Below are positions 1-6,815 of a DNA stretch of 8,704 bases, in pieces. Position 1 is the stretch's first letter; the number at the start of each line of letters is the position of its first letter. Position numbers and translations under genes: made by a program. The stretch covers positions 1-8,704 of the forward strand of contig JAFUCW010000174.1 of assembly GCA_017459485.1 (NCBI GenBank), in the 5' to 3' direction. Under the pieces are notes generated by a model. It was not told the origin of the DNA. It saw only the letters and a program-made list of their open reading frames with translations, and made no database searches. The stretch is from Eggerthellaceae bacterium. Lineage in GTDB: Bacteria > Actinomycetota > Coriobacteriia > Coriobacteriales > Eggerthellaceae.

Positions 1-575
1 AGCACATCGACCTGAGCGTCTGCCGCCTGCGCAATCGCGTCGTCGGAAAAGCGCGTTTCGAGGCGGTGCCGCGCGACAATGGCTTCTATGTCCATTCCCG
101 GCGCGCCGTCCATCCCCAGAACCTCTTCCACCACGCCGGTCGCAGCCGTGTTGCGGGAAGGATACTCGACCATGCGTACGCGAACGATCGCCCCGTCGGG
201 AACATCGGGGCTTTCGGAGCGCATCGTGAACACGTCGTAAGGGATGCGGCGGTCCTGGGGGATCACCACGCCGAACGGGTCGGCAACTTCGTATCTTCCC
301 ACCAGCGTTTCGTGCGCACGCTCGAGAATGCGCAGCACGCGAGCGGAAGGCCTGCCGGCACCGCTTGCGCGGTTCTCTTTCGGTCCATGTGCTTTGGGAT
401 TGGACGGCGCCACTTCGACCACGTCTCCATCGAAGGCGCCGGCCGTCTTGGATGCAGGCACGAAGAACTCTCCTTCGGCCGTGGAAACGAACCCGTATCC
501 GTCGGACGACAGTTCCAAAATGCCGCTGGGACGCGCCTTGGGGGTACGGCGGGTATGCGCCTTGCGCCTGCCCAT
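1..575 (-). CDS. rnr: Ribonuclease R, N-terminal part (3' end of gene outside window)
   Basis: This gene encodes a processive 3'-to-5' exoribonuclease that degrades structured RNA. My translation gives 191 complete residues before the window edge. Residues 17-54 look like the first RNB-family cold-shock/OB domain (SGILELSSDGYGFVS, then FFVPASKTAGAFDGDVVEV). Residues 77-153 look like the second (VLRILERAHETLVGRYE, GVVIPQDRRIPYDV, DGAIVRVRMVEYP). Residues 161-191 begin the linker into the catalytic RNB domain, which is not in the window, so its active-site aspartates cannot be checked. The helix-turn-helix found at the start of some RNase R proteins is absent; only about 16 basic residues precede the first OB domain. 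The ATG lies 5 nt after the stop of the S41 gene, with only a weak AGG upstream, so translational coupling is likely. RNase II or another RNB-family enzyme is the alternative, but the two N-terminal OB domains fit RNase R. Confidence 0.88.
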   Translation of the reverse strand, partial: MGRRKAHTRRTPKARPSGILELSSDGYGFVSTAEGEFFVPASKTAGAFDGDVVEVAPSNPKAHGPKENRASGAGRPSARVLRILERAHETLVGRYEVADPFGVVIPQDRRIPYDVFTMRSESPDVPDGAIVRVRMVEYPSRNTAATGVVEEVLGMDGAPGMDIEAIVARHRLETRFSDDAIAQAADAQVDV

Positions 576-580
576 GGTGC

Positions 581-1960
581 CTACTGCGGCTGCTCGTTTT
601 CCTGGGGTTGGTCCTGACCTTCTTCTTCGCCAGATTCGCCCTGTTCGGGAGCGACAGACGAATCGGAGCTTTCCGCCGATGCGGAAGGACGCCCGCCGAT
701 CAGGTCGAATGCCGTTTCGACGGCCATGTTCAGCTGAACGTCGTCGGCGGATTCGGCGTTGGCAGAAACCTGGATGTCGGGGTTGATTCCATTACTGTCT
801 ATCTCGTAGCCGTTCGGCGTCTTGTAGTAGGCGCTTGTGTAGCGCAGGGCGCCGCCGAACGAAAGCTCATGTATGGACTGGACCGTGCCCTTGCCCAAGG
901 TGCGCTGCCCCACAATGGTAGCGCGTCCGTTGTCCTGGAGCGCTCCGGCAATGACCTCTGCGGTGCCTGCCGTCGACTGGTTTACCAGCACCACCAGGGG
1001 CTTGTCGGTAAGGGTGGTTGCGTTTGCCGTTCGCGTGGCAACACCATCCTTCGTCTGGATTTCAACGACTACGCCGCTTTTAACGAACTTCGACGCAATG
1101 TCTACGGACTGCGTCAGGAACCCACCAGGATTGTTGCGCAAATCCAAGATGAACGCGTCGGCGTCCTGCATGGTGCGAAGAGCCCTTTCCACCAAGCTGT
1201 CGGCATTCTGGGTGACCTGCGCTAGAGAAATATAGCCGATCGAGTTTTCGATCATGCGCGATTCGACGTTGACTTTGTTGAGCTCGGAGCATTGGAGCGT
1301 TACGGTGTACTCGTTTCCGCCGTCGGCTTCAAGCGAGGAAGGACGGCGCATGGTCATGACGACGGATTCGCCGTCTTCGCGCGAAACCGCCTTGACGACT
1401 TCTGCCTGAGTCCAGCCTTCGTTGTTGCCGCGGTCTCCGTCGATCGCAACGACGAAGTCCCCCACCTTGACGTCCTTCGCTTCGGCTTCGGACCCTTCGA
1501 ACACATCGACCACGTAGGCGCGGTTCTGGTACTCTGCGAAAAGCACGCCCACGCCTGCAAACGATCCCGACACGTCCTTGAGGTAGGCAGCGTAGCGCTC
1601 GGGGTCGTAGTAGCGCAACGTGGGATCGTTGGCAACGTCGGCGAGCGTGGCAAGCACCTGCGTAGTCGCTTCTTCGAGTTCCAGCTCGTCGAAGCTCTGG
1701 TTCTCCAGGATGCCTTGCACCTCCGCCACTCGTGCGGCGAGCGAGTCGTAGGTCGAACCGGACACGGTCATCCCTGGGTTGGTGTTTTCCGCATTGCGCC
1801 CGGTGTCGAAGCCCAATCTTGTCAAAAGGTCGGTGTTTCCCCTGGCGACGAACCCGGCAGCAAAAAGCACGCATGCAATGAGCAGGCTGACCAGCACGCT
1901 GATCAGCCTTGCATTGTGCGCGCGCGTATGACGCGACTTCTCTTGAGAGCGGCGTGCCAT
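581..1960 (-). CDS. Membrane-anchored PDZ/S41 C-terminal processing protease homologue, catalytic Ser replaced by Gly
   Basis: This is a 459-residue CtpA/CtpB/Prc-family protein. It has a basic N-terminus, one membrane segment at about 19-38, and an extracellular helical part at about 70-130. A PDZ domain covers about 130-225 (GSFAGVGVLF, VKVGDFVVAIDGD), and the S41 core about 230-405 includes ILDLRNNPGGFLTQSVDIAS at 271-290. The tail after about 425 is rich in Ser, Glu and Gln. In characterised members the catalytic Ser precedes the Lys by 25 residues (Prc S430/K455, CtpB S309/K334). Here K357 and Q361 are present in LGKGTVQ and D343 matches Prc D441, but position 332 is Gly (NQSTAGTAEV; codon GGC at 967-965). 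The domain call is firm; protease activity is doubtful. The gene starts 18 nt after ftsX behind AGGACGGGG, in the same order as ftsE-ftsX-ctpB of Bacillus, so a link to FtsEX or envelope remodelling is a reasonable inference. Confidence 0.9.
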   Translation of the reverse strand: MARRSQEKSRHTRAHNARLISVLVSLLIACVLFAAGFVARGNTDLLTRLGFDTGRNAENTNPGMTVSGSTYDSLAARVAEVQGILENQSFDELELEEATTQVLATLADVANDPTLRYYDPERYAAYLKDVSGSFAGVGVLFAEYQNRAYVVDVFEGSEAEAKDVKVGDFVVAIDGDRGNNEGWTQAEVVKAVSREDGESVVMTMRRPSSLEADGGNEYTVTLQCSELNKVNVESRMIENSIGYISLAQVTQNADSLVERALRTMQDADAFILDLRNNPGGFLTQSVDIASKFVKSGVVVEIQTKDGVATRTANATTLTDKPLVVLVNQSTAGTAEVIAGALQDNGRATIVGQRTLGKGTVQSIHELSFGGALRYTSAYYKTPNGYEIDSNGINPDIQVSANAESADDVQLNMAVETAFDLIGGRPSASAESSDSSVAPEQGESGEEEGQDQPQENEQPQ

Positions 1961-1978
1961 GCAGCCCCGTCCTAGCGA

Positions 1979-2893
1979 CTACACCTTCAGGTAGCGGCGC
2001 ATGGCCAACGCAGAACCGAGCAAGCCGATGACCAGGCCGGCGACGACCAGGATACCGTAGATCATGAGGTAGTTGGTGCCGGAGACGTCGATGGGCAGCC
2101 ACTGCAGCGTTGCCTGGACGCGCGGAATGGCGAACATGCGCAACAGCTGAAGGCAAACGATGGCGAGTGCGGCACCGATAATCGCATGCAGCACGCCTTC
2201 CATCAGAAACGGCCCGCGGATGAAGTTGTTCGACGCACCCACCAGTCGCATGATGGCGATCTCCTTGCGGCGCGCCAAGATGGACAGGCGGATGGTGTTG
2301 TTGATGAACACGAACGCGATGAAGATGAGCAAGGCGATGAGCGCTATGCCAATGTAGCGGATGTAGTTCGTCAACGCGAAGAGGCGCTCGACCGTCTTCT
2401 GACCGTACTTGAGCGAGTCTGCCGGGTCGGTCTGATTGTCGCAGATCTTGCGGAACGTTTCATTCTGCTCGATTGCGCCAGCGATGGTTTCGACCTCCTG
2501 GGCCTCTGAAAGCTCGATGTCGATTGAAGCTGGAAGCGGGTTCTGGCCGTCAAGCTGGTTGACGATCTCCGGGTTGCTGGTCATCGAGTTCTTGAACTTC
2601 TCGAGCGCTTCGTCCTTCGTGGTGAAGGACACGGTGGCGACGCCGTCGAGCCCGCGAATGTACTGCTGCAAAGCCTGGATGTCGGCCTCGGAGGCGTCGT
2701 CGGAAACGTACGCGGTAATGGAAACCTTGCTCTCCACCGACGCAAGCACGTTGGAGACAACCAACCCGCCAAGCAGGAAGATGCCGATGATCAAAAGCGA
2801 AAGGAAGATCGTGATGATCGAGCCGAGCGTGGTGGACAGGTTGCGCGCGAAGCCCTGGATGGACTGCTTGAAGAAATACGCAAGACTAGACAT
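1979..2893 (-). CDS. ftsX: Cell division protein FtsX (permease subunit of FtsEX)
   Basis: FtsX is the membrane subunit of the ABC-type FtsEX complex, which couples FtsE ATP hydrolysis at the divisome to activation of peptidoglycan hydrolases outside the membrane. The 304-residue product has the family topology: TM1 at about 23-48, a large extracellular domain at about 50-170, TM2 at about 179-199, TM3 at about 231-252 and TM4 at about 276-298. The short motif [14 protein letters not shown] at 208-221 after TM2 is typical of FtsX permeases. The extracellular loop carries two Cys-free stretches and a single Cys (C151). The start ATG overlaps the end of ftsE by 8 nt, so the two are translated together, and a G-rich run (AGGGGGG) lies about 12 nt upstream. 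The S41 homologue follows after 18 nt. Length and topology are normal for the family and I see no defect. Confidence 0.95.
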   Translation of the reverse strand: MSSLAYFFKQSIQGFARNLSTTLGSIITIFLSLLIIGIFLLGGLVVSNVLASVESKVSITAYVSDDASEADIQALQQYIRGLDGVATVSFTTKDEALEKFKNSMTSNPEIVNQLDGQNPLPASIDIELSEAQEVETIAGAIEQNETFRKICDNQTDPADSLKYGQKTVERLFALTNYIRYIGIALIALLIFIAFVFINNTIRLSILARRKEIAIMRLVGASNNFIRGPFLMEGVLHAIIGAALAIVCLQLLRMFAIPRVQATLQWLPIDVSGTNYLMIYGILVVAGLVIGLLGSALAMRRYLKV

Positions 2894-3722
2894 CGGAACC
2901 GTACACCCCCCTCTGCTGGTCGCGCTTCAGGTGGCCGCGCTCGAGCGCGATGACGCGACGGCGCATGTTGTCGACCATTTCGCGGTCGTGCGTGGCCACC
3001 AGCACCGTGGTGCCCGTGCGATTGATGCGCTCGAGCAGGTCCATGATGCCACGGGACGTCTGCGGGTCAAGGTTGCCGGTCGGCTCGTCGCAGATAAGCA
3101 GCGGCGGGCGGTTGTCGATGTCACGCGCGCTGGACACGCGCTGCTGCTCGCCGCCGGAGAGCTGGTCGGGGCGCTTGTTGAGCTTGTCCTGCAAGCCGAC
3201 AAGGCGCAGCACCTCGGGCACCTGCGTCTTGATGACGTGGCGGCTCTTGCCGATTACCTCGAGGGCGAATGCGACGTTTTCGAACACCGTCTTGTTCGGC
3301 AGGAGCTTGAAGTCCTGGAACACGCAGCCGATGTTGCGGCGCAGGTACGGGACGCGCCAGTTGCGCATGGTGGAGAGGTCCTCGTCGGCAATGTAGATAT
3401 GGCCTTCGGAGGGCTTGATCTCGCGGATGATCATGCGGATGAACGTGGACTTGCCGGAACCGGAATGCCCCACAAGAAAGACGAACTCTCCTGCGAACAC
3501 CTGAACCGAAATGTCGTTGAGGGCAGGCTTGCTGGGCTGGGCGGGATAGACCTTGCTCACATGGTCGAACGTAATGACCGGCGTGCCCGATGGCGCGGAG
3601 ACGGACTCGACGTCCAAATCTGGCAACTGCTCGCTGAGATCCGCTGCGACGACCGCCGCTCGGGTTGACTGCCCACCTGCAGCGCCCGCATGGCGGCCCG
3701 CTGGGCTTTTTGCATCTGTCAC
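2886..3722 (-). CDS. ftsE: Cell division ATP-binding protein FtsE, with an N-terminal extension
   Basis: FtsE is the cytoplasmic ATPase of FtsEX. All ABC motifs are visible in the 278-residue product: Walker [10 protein letters not shown] (85-93), Q-loop Q136 in VFQDFKLLP, signature LSGGEQQR (188-195), Walker B with catalytic D212-E213 ([10 protein letters not shown], 210-219) and H-loop H245 (VATHD). The core starts near residue 48 and matches the usual size of about 230 residues, so residues 1-47 are an extra Ala/Gly-rich, partly acidic N-terminal extension. I kept the long start because the GTG at 3722-3720 has GGAG at the ideal 6-nt distance, whereas internal in-frame TTG codons (L33, L36) have no good ribosome site. 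Right after the signature the sequence reads [12 protein letters not shown], where the family normally has hydrophobic or Ala residues (RVAIARAIVNRP type). The gene follows transketolase by 60 nt and overlaps ftsX by 8 nt. Confidence 0.95.
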   Translation of the reverse strand: MTDAKSPAGRHAGAAGGQSTRAAVVAADLSEQLPDLDVESVSAPSGTPVITFDHVSKVYPAQPSKPALNDISVQVFAGEFVFLVGHSGSGKSTFIRMIIREIKPSEGHIYIADEDLSTMRNWRVPYLRRNIGCVFQDFKLLPNKTVFENVAFALEVIGKSRHVIKTQVPEVLRLVGLQDKLNKRPDQLSGGEQQRVSSARDIDNRPPLLICDEPTGNLDPQTSRGIMDLLERINRTGTTVLVATHDREMVDNMRRRVIALERGHLKRDQQRGVYGSDV

Positions 3723-3728
3723 AGAGTA

Positions 3729-3732
3729 CTCC
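3729..3732 (-). promoter_or_regulatory. Shine-Dalgarno GGAG that fixes the GTG start of ftsE
   Basis: On the minus strand GGAG is followed by a 6-nt spacer (TACTCT) and then GTG at 3722-3720. It is the only well-placed ribosome site near the 5' end of this reading frame, so it supports including the N-terminal extension of FtsE. Confidence 0.7.
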
Positions 3733-3782
3733 GTTCAAACTAGGTTACTGAGACACTTTGCAAAAGTTTATCAGACGGGATA

Positions 3783-4742
3783 TTATGCCGTTATCTTCTT
3801 CACATGTTCGACAATTGCATCAGAATTCAGCCCGAAATGCTCCATAAGCTCTTCAAAAGAGCCCGACTTGCCGAAACAATCGCGCATGGCGACGAACGAG
3901 CAGGGAGCAGGATGGTGCTCTGCAAGCGCTTCGGTTACCGCCGAGCACAGTCCCCCGATAACCGAGTGCTCTTCGCACACGACCGCGCGGCCCGTCTTGG
4001 CGATCGATCCCACGATGGTGTCCACGTCAAGCGGCTTGACGCAAAACGCGTCGACGACTTCAGCCGACACGCCCTCTTCCGCCAGCCTGTCGGCAGCGAT
4101 GAGCGCCTCTCGGATCTCCACGCCGTTGGCAACGATGGTCACGTCGGTGCCTTCGCGCAGCACGTAGGCGCGCCCCACCTGAAGCTCCACGCCTGCGCCG
4201 TAGACCATCGGCACGTCCGCACGCCCCATGCGCACGTACACAGGGCCCGGCGTTTCAGCGGCAAGCCTGATCGCCGCCTTCGCTGCAGCGTAGTCGGCGG
4301 GAACAAGGACTGTCACGCCTGGGATCACGCGCATGAGCGCGACGTCTTCGAGCATCTGGTGGCTGCCCCCATCGGGCCCCACGGACACTCCCGCATGCGT
4401 GGGACAGATTTTCACGTCCAAGCCGGAGTAGGCTACCGTGTTGCGAATCTGGTCGTAGGCTCGTCCCGTTCCGAAGACAGCGAAGCTGCCCGTGAAGGCG
4501 ACGTTTCCCGCCAGCGCAAGGCCGGCGGCGACGTCCATCATGTTTTGCTCTGCAATCCCCGCGTTAAAGAAGCGGTCGGGATACGCGGAGCCGAATTTGC
4601 CAAGGGTCGTCGAACCGGCCAGGTCGGCATCTACAGCGACAACGGGGACGCCTTCTTCGTGCAATTCGATGAGCGTCTCTCCTAAAGCGGCACGCGTGGC
4701 CTTCCTGGTCGCCTGCTCCTGTGGCGTTGCAAACCGAACCAT
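3783..4742 (-). CDS. tkt: Transketolase, C-terminal subunit (pyrimidine-binding and C-terminal domains)
   Basis: This is the second half of a split transketolase, which transfers two-carbon ketol units between sugar phosphates in the non-oxidative pentose phosphate pathway, using thiamine diphosphate. The 319-residue product carries the pyrimidine-binding domain at about 5-170. Its catalytic glutamate is E65 in FFNAGIAEQNMMDVAAGLA, which activates the cofactor aminopyrimidine, and it has the conserved GPDGGSHQMLED at 122-133. The C-terminal domain at about 190-315 includes VVDAFCVKPLD. The ATG shares one base with the stop codon of the N-terminal subunit (TAATG), and a perfect AAGGAGG lies 6 nt upstream, so the subunits should be made in equal amounts. 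The much longer open frame upstream (to 5291) runs antiparallel in codon phase to the N-terminal subunit gene and is not real. A 1-deoxyxylulose-5-phosphate synthase is excluded by the split layout and motif spacing. Confidence 0.94.
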   Translation of the reverse strand: MVRFATPQEQATRKATRAALGETLIELHEEGVPVVAVDADLAGSTTLGKFGSAYPDRFFNAGIAEQNMMDVAAGLALAGNVAFTGSFAVFGTGRAYDQIRNTVAYSGLDVKICPTHAGVSVGPDGGSHQMLEDVALMRVIPGVTVLVPADYAAAKAAIRLAAETPGPVYVRMGRADVPMVYGAGVELQVGRAYVLREGTDVTIVANGVEIREALIAADRLAEEGVSAEVVDAFCVKPLDVDTIVGSIAKTGRAVVCEEHSVIGGLCSAVTEALAEHHPAPCSFVAMRDCFGKSGSFEELMEHFGLNSDAIVEHVKKITA

Positions 4743-5572
4743 TAGCAGCCTCCTTCCGCCCCAAGGTCCGCCATGGCAAAAGCGAACTCTTCGAGATTGG
4801 GGGCCTTGCCGTGCCAGGCGACCTTGTTTTCCATGAATCCGACGCCCTTGCCCTTCACCGTGTGGGCGATGACGGCATGGGGCTTGTCTCCCCCTGCGCT
4901 CTTGCAGGCGCCAAGCACGTCGACAAGGTCTGCCATGTCGTGGCCGTCCACTTCCTTCACCTGCCATCCGAATGCGGCGAACTTTTCCGCAAGCGTGCCC
5001 GTCTGCACGACGTCTGCGACGTTGCCGTCGATCTGCAGCTGGTTGCTGTCGACGATCGCAACCAGGCTCCCGCACTTCTTGTGCGCGGCGAACATGGCCG
5101 CCTCCCACACTTGGCCTTCTTCGCATTCCCCGTCTCCAAGCAGGGCAAACACGCGTTGGTCGCCGCCGGAGATGCGCAAGCCGCACGCAAGCCCGGCAGC
5201 AATGGAGAGCCCTTGGCCAAGAGATCCGGTGGACACCTCCACGCCGGGAAGCAACCTGCAGTCGGGATGGCCTTGCAGCCTGCTGCCCCATGTGCGCAGC
5301 GTCAGCAGCTCTGCGGTGGGGAAATAGCCCGCATGGGCAAGCGCGGCGTAGAGCGCGGGGGCGGCGTGGCCCTTCGCAAGGATGAACCGGTCGCGCTCCT
5401 TCCAGGTAGGGTTGTGCGGGTCGTGGTCAAGCACGCCGCCGAAATAGAGCGCGGCAAGGATGTCTGCACAGGAAAGGGAGCCACCCGGGTGCCCGCTTCC
5501 CGCTTCCGCGATCGACTTGACGATGTCGATGCGCATTTCGTTGGCCTTGGCTTGCAGCTCGTTCAAATCCAT
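4742..5572 (-). CDS. tkt: Transketolase, N-terminal subunit (diphosphate-binding domain)
   Basis: This is the thiamine-diphosphate diphosphate-binding half of transketolase, 276 residues, and pairs with the C-terminal subunit encoded immediately downstream. Visible motifs are AGSGHPGGSL (24-33, substrate and cofactor His), AKGHAAPALYA (66-76), GHP (101-103), STGSLGQGLSIAAGLA (114-129) and the cofactor/metal motif GDGECEEGQVWEAAM (146-160) ending at N177 (IVDSNQLQ). The reading frame is open for another 56 codons upstream, but that stretch has no family similarity. Two starts compete: ATG at 5572, which gives the usual MDLNELQ N-terminus but lies 12 nt from AGGGGG, and TTG at 5578, which is 6 nt from the same AGGGGG and adds two residues. 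I kept the ATG. Split transketolases are widespread in other phyla, so two genes do not mean a broken one; both halves are complete. Confidence 0.94.
   Translation of the reverse strand: MDLNELQAKANEMRIDIVKSIAEAGSGHPGGSLSCADILAALYFGGVLDHDPHNPTWKERDRFILAKGHAAPALYAALAHAGYFPTAELLTLRTWGSRLQGHPDCRLLPGVEVSTGSLGQGLSIAAGLACGLRISGGDQRVFALLGDGECEEGQVWEAAMFAAHKKCGSLVAIVDSNQLQIDGNVADVVQTGTLAEKFAAFGWQVKEVDGHDMADLVDVLGACKSAGGDKPHAVIAHTVKGKGVGFMENKVAWHGKAPNLEEFAFAMADLGAEGGC
4749..4755 (-). promoter_or_regulatory. Perfect Shine-Dalgarno of the transketolase C-terminal subunit
   Basis: AAGGAGG on the minus strand sits 6 nt before the ATG at 4742, inside the last codons of the N-terminal subunit gene. Together with the TAATG overlap it allows both re-initiation and independent initiation on the second cistron. 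Confidence 0.8.
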
Positions 5573-5584
5573 AGACAAGACTAG

Positions 5585-5590
5585 CCCCCT
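5585..5590 (-). promoter_or_regulatory. Shine-Dalgarno AGGGGG of the transketolase N-terminal subunit; start ambiguous
   Basis: AGGGGG lies 6 nt from a TTG (5578-5576) and 12 nt from the in-frame ATG (5572-5570). Its spacing therefore favours the TTG, while codon preference and family N-termini favour the ATG. The protein differs by only two residues. Confidence 0.5.
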
Positions 5591-5666
5591 ACTAGCTCGT
5601 GCGACGTTTTTGCTGCATTTTTGACTCGTAAAACCCGGTTTGTCCATTGTGCCACAAAAACAGGGC

Positions 5667-5695
5667 GGAAACCTGACAAGCGACAAGGTTTTTCC
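5667..5695. repeat. Imperfect inverted repeat in the DUF1385-transketolase gap
   Basis: On the plus strand GGAAACCT (5667-5674) can pair with AGGTTTTTCC (5686-5695), leaving a two-base bulge and an 11-nt loop; the loop side holds two copies of TTGTC on the minus strand. Read in the direction of transcription, a run of five T follows 6 nt after the stem (5660-5656). It could be a weak terminator for the upstream gene or a protein-binding site; the arms are short and it may be chance. Confidence 0.25.
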
Positions 5696-5734
5696 CAATG
5701 GCAGCAGGTAAGGCAGCGCAAGAGGCGCACCTGC

Positions 5735-5748
5735 ACGCATCCATGCGT
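5735..5748. repeat. Short palindrome just after the DUF1385 gene
   Basis: ACGCAT (5735-5740) and ATGCGT (5743-5748) form 6-bp arms around a 2-nt centre, beginning 14 nt past the stop codon of the DUF1385 gene. The loop is too small for an RNA hairpin at full pairing, so a dimeric regulator site is more plausible than a terminator. No other copy was noticed in the window. Confidence 0.25.
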
Positions 5749-5761
5749 CTTTAGAGGCCGC

Positions 5762-6769
5762 CTAGGCCGCTTCCTCTGCCCGTTCTCGTTCGAGGACAAG
5801 CTGCATAGCGGCGATGGCGCACTCGATCTGGCCGTCGTCGGGCTCGCGCGTGGTCAGATACTGCATCTGCATGCCGGGCCACAAGACGACCTTCACGATC
5901 GGGTTGTCGGGATGGCTTCCCGCCCACTTGACCGTGATCTCGTAGGTGACGCCCGCGATCAGGGGCATGAGCAGGATGCGGATGGCAATGACCAGCAAAA
6001 GCTTCAGCGCGCCGTCGGGCACGCCCCAAACTTCGATGAGCGCGATGCTGGGAGTGATGACGTAGACGAGGATCGCGATGATCATGACCATGATCAGGAA
6101 AGCAGTGCCGCAACGCACGTGCAGACGCGGGAAGCTGCGCGCGTTTTCGGGAGTGAGCGGCAGCCCGTGCTCGTAGCAATGGATGGTCTTGTGCTCTGCG
6201 CCATGGTAGCCGAACATGCGCTGGATGTCCTTCATGCGCCCGATGAGCCATATGTAGAAGACGAACACCGCCACGCGCAACAGCCCGTCGACGACGTTCC
6301 AGGCAAGCGTTGCCTTGTCGTACTCGCCCACCAGCAGGTTCGTGACCACGGCGGGCACCACGATGAACAGCGCAATGCCGAGCGTCAACCCGAGCACCAT
6401 CGAAAAGACCATTTCCTTGTGGCCGAACTCGGCGCCGTCTTCGGCGTCTTGGTCTTGCCCTTCCCCTTCTTCGGCAAAGGCATGCAGCGCCGCTATCTCG
6501 AGCGCCTTGTAGCCAAGCATGAGCGACTCGATGAACGCCGTGACGCCCCGAACGACGGGCGCGCGCAGCCAACCGTTCTTGGGAAGGCCGCTTTTCAGGT
6601 CGTGCTCTTCGGTGTAGATGTGCTGGTCGGGCTCGCGCACGGCAACCGCCCAGTTGTACTTGCCGCGCATCATGATGCCTTCGATAAGCGCCTGGCCGCC
6701 TACGTGGGTCTTCAGTGCGCCGTCTTCGGAAAATGCGCGTTTAAGGTCGCTGTTTTGCTTCTGAAACAT
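5762..6769 (-). CDS. DUF1385 (YqhQ-like) membrane protein of unknown function
   Basis: The 335-residue product belongs to the DUF1385 family (YqhQ of Bacillus), whose function is unknown to me. It opens with the family motif THVGGQALIEGIMMRGKYNW (21-40) and a soluble part to about 95. A short acidic stretch (EEGEGQDQDAEDGAE, about 100-114) precedes the first membrane segment. Predicted helices are about 121-147, 160-178, 222-248 and 256-277. Between helices 2 and 3 the conserved GYHGAEHKTIHCYE (187-200) and HVRCGTAF (217-224) place H189, H193, H197, C198, H217 and C220 close together, which would suit a metal or catalytic site; that is inference. The ATG at 6769 gives the normal family N-terminus, but its best ribosome site (AGGTGG) is 13 nt away, with a hairpin just upstream. 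The frame stays open to 7051, but that extra part overlaps pilO and has no family similarity. Flanking gaps of 137 and 189 nt suggest a separate transcript. Confidence 0.9.
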   Translation of the reverse strand: MFQKQNSDLKRAFSEDGALKTHVGGQALIEGIMMRGKYNWAVAVREPDQHIYTEEHDLKSGLPKNGWLRAPVVRGVTAFIESLMLGYKALEIAALHAFAEEGEGQDQDAEDGAEFGHKEMVFSMVLGLTLGIALFIVVPAVVTNLLVGEYDKATLAWNVVDGLLRVAVFVFYIWLIGRMKDIQRMFGYHGAEHKTIHCYEHGLPLTPENARSFPRLHVRCGTAFLIMVMIIAILVYVITPSIALIEVWGVPDGALKLLLVIAIRILLMPLIAGVTYEITVKWAGSHPDNPIVKVVLWPGMQMQYLTTREPDDGQIECAIAAMQLVLERERAEEAA

Positions 6770-6790
6770 ACTGCTATGGTAGCCACCTAT

Positions 6791-6815
6791 GGCCGTGCGG
6801 CTCGCACGGACGGCC
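6791..6815. repeat. GC-rich inverted repeat in the leader of the DUF1385 gene
   Basis: Within the 137-nt gap after pilO, CCGTGC (6793-6798) pairs with GCACGG (6804-6809) around a 5-nt loop. Alternatively the outer GGCCGT (6791-6796) pairs with ACGGCC (6810-6815), so two mutually exclusive stems exist. It lies only 2 nt above the AGGTGG of the DUF1385 gene and has no T-run, so it is not a standard terminator. It might affect initiation or bind a protein; chance is possible at this GC content. Confidence 0.35.

Noticed and set aside
2436..3668. 410-codon open frame on the plus strand, opposite ftsE and the start of ftsX
   Set aside because: The minus strand encodes all FtsE motifs here; the antisense translation is low-complexity and resembles nothing.
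3723..3782. Possible promoter for ftsE in the 60-nt gap after transketolase (TTGCAA with TAGTTT)
   Set aside because: The spacing is only 15 nt and both hexamers are poor; read-through from transketolase is as likely.
4743..5291. Upstream extension of the transketolase C-terminal subunit frame
   Set aside because: It is a shifted-frame reading of the N-terminal subunit gene, and the ATG at 4742 has a perfect Shine-Dalgarno.
3783..5572. Two transketolase halves read as a frameshifted single gene
   Set aside because: Each half ends at a natural domain boundary, and the second has its own perfect ribosome site and TAATG coupling. This is the normal split form.
5646..5690. Possible promoter: TTGTCA as -35 with CACAAT as -10 upstream of transketolase
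   Set aside because: The spacing is about 22 nt, too long for a standard housekeeping promoter, and no better -35 lies 16-18 nt from CACAAT.
5573..5740. 56-codon upstream extension of the transketolase N-terminal subunit
   Set aside because: The extension has no family similarity, and the only ribosome site (AGGGGG at 5585-5590) points to the TTG/ATG pair at 5578 and 5572.
5581..5799. 72-codon minus-strand frame spanning the gap between the DUF1385 and transketolase genes
   Set aside because: It overlaps the end of the DUF1385 gene, has a Cys/Arg-rich composition unlike a real protein, and I see no ribosome site at its start. A leader peptide is conceivable, but nothing supports it.
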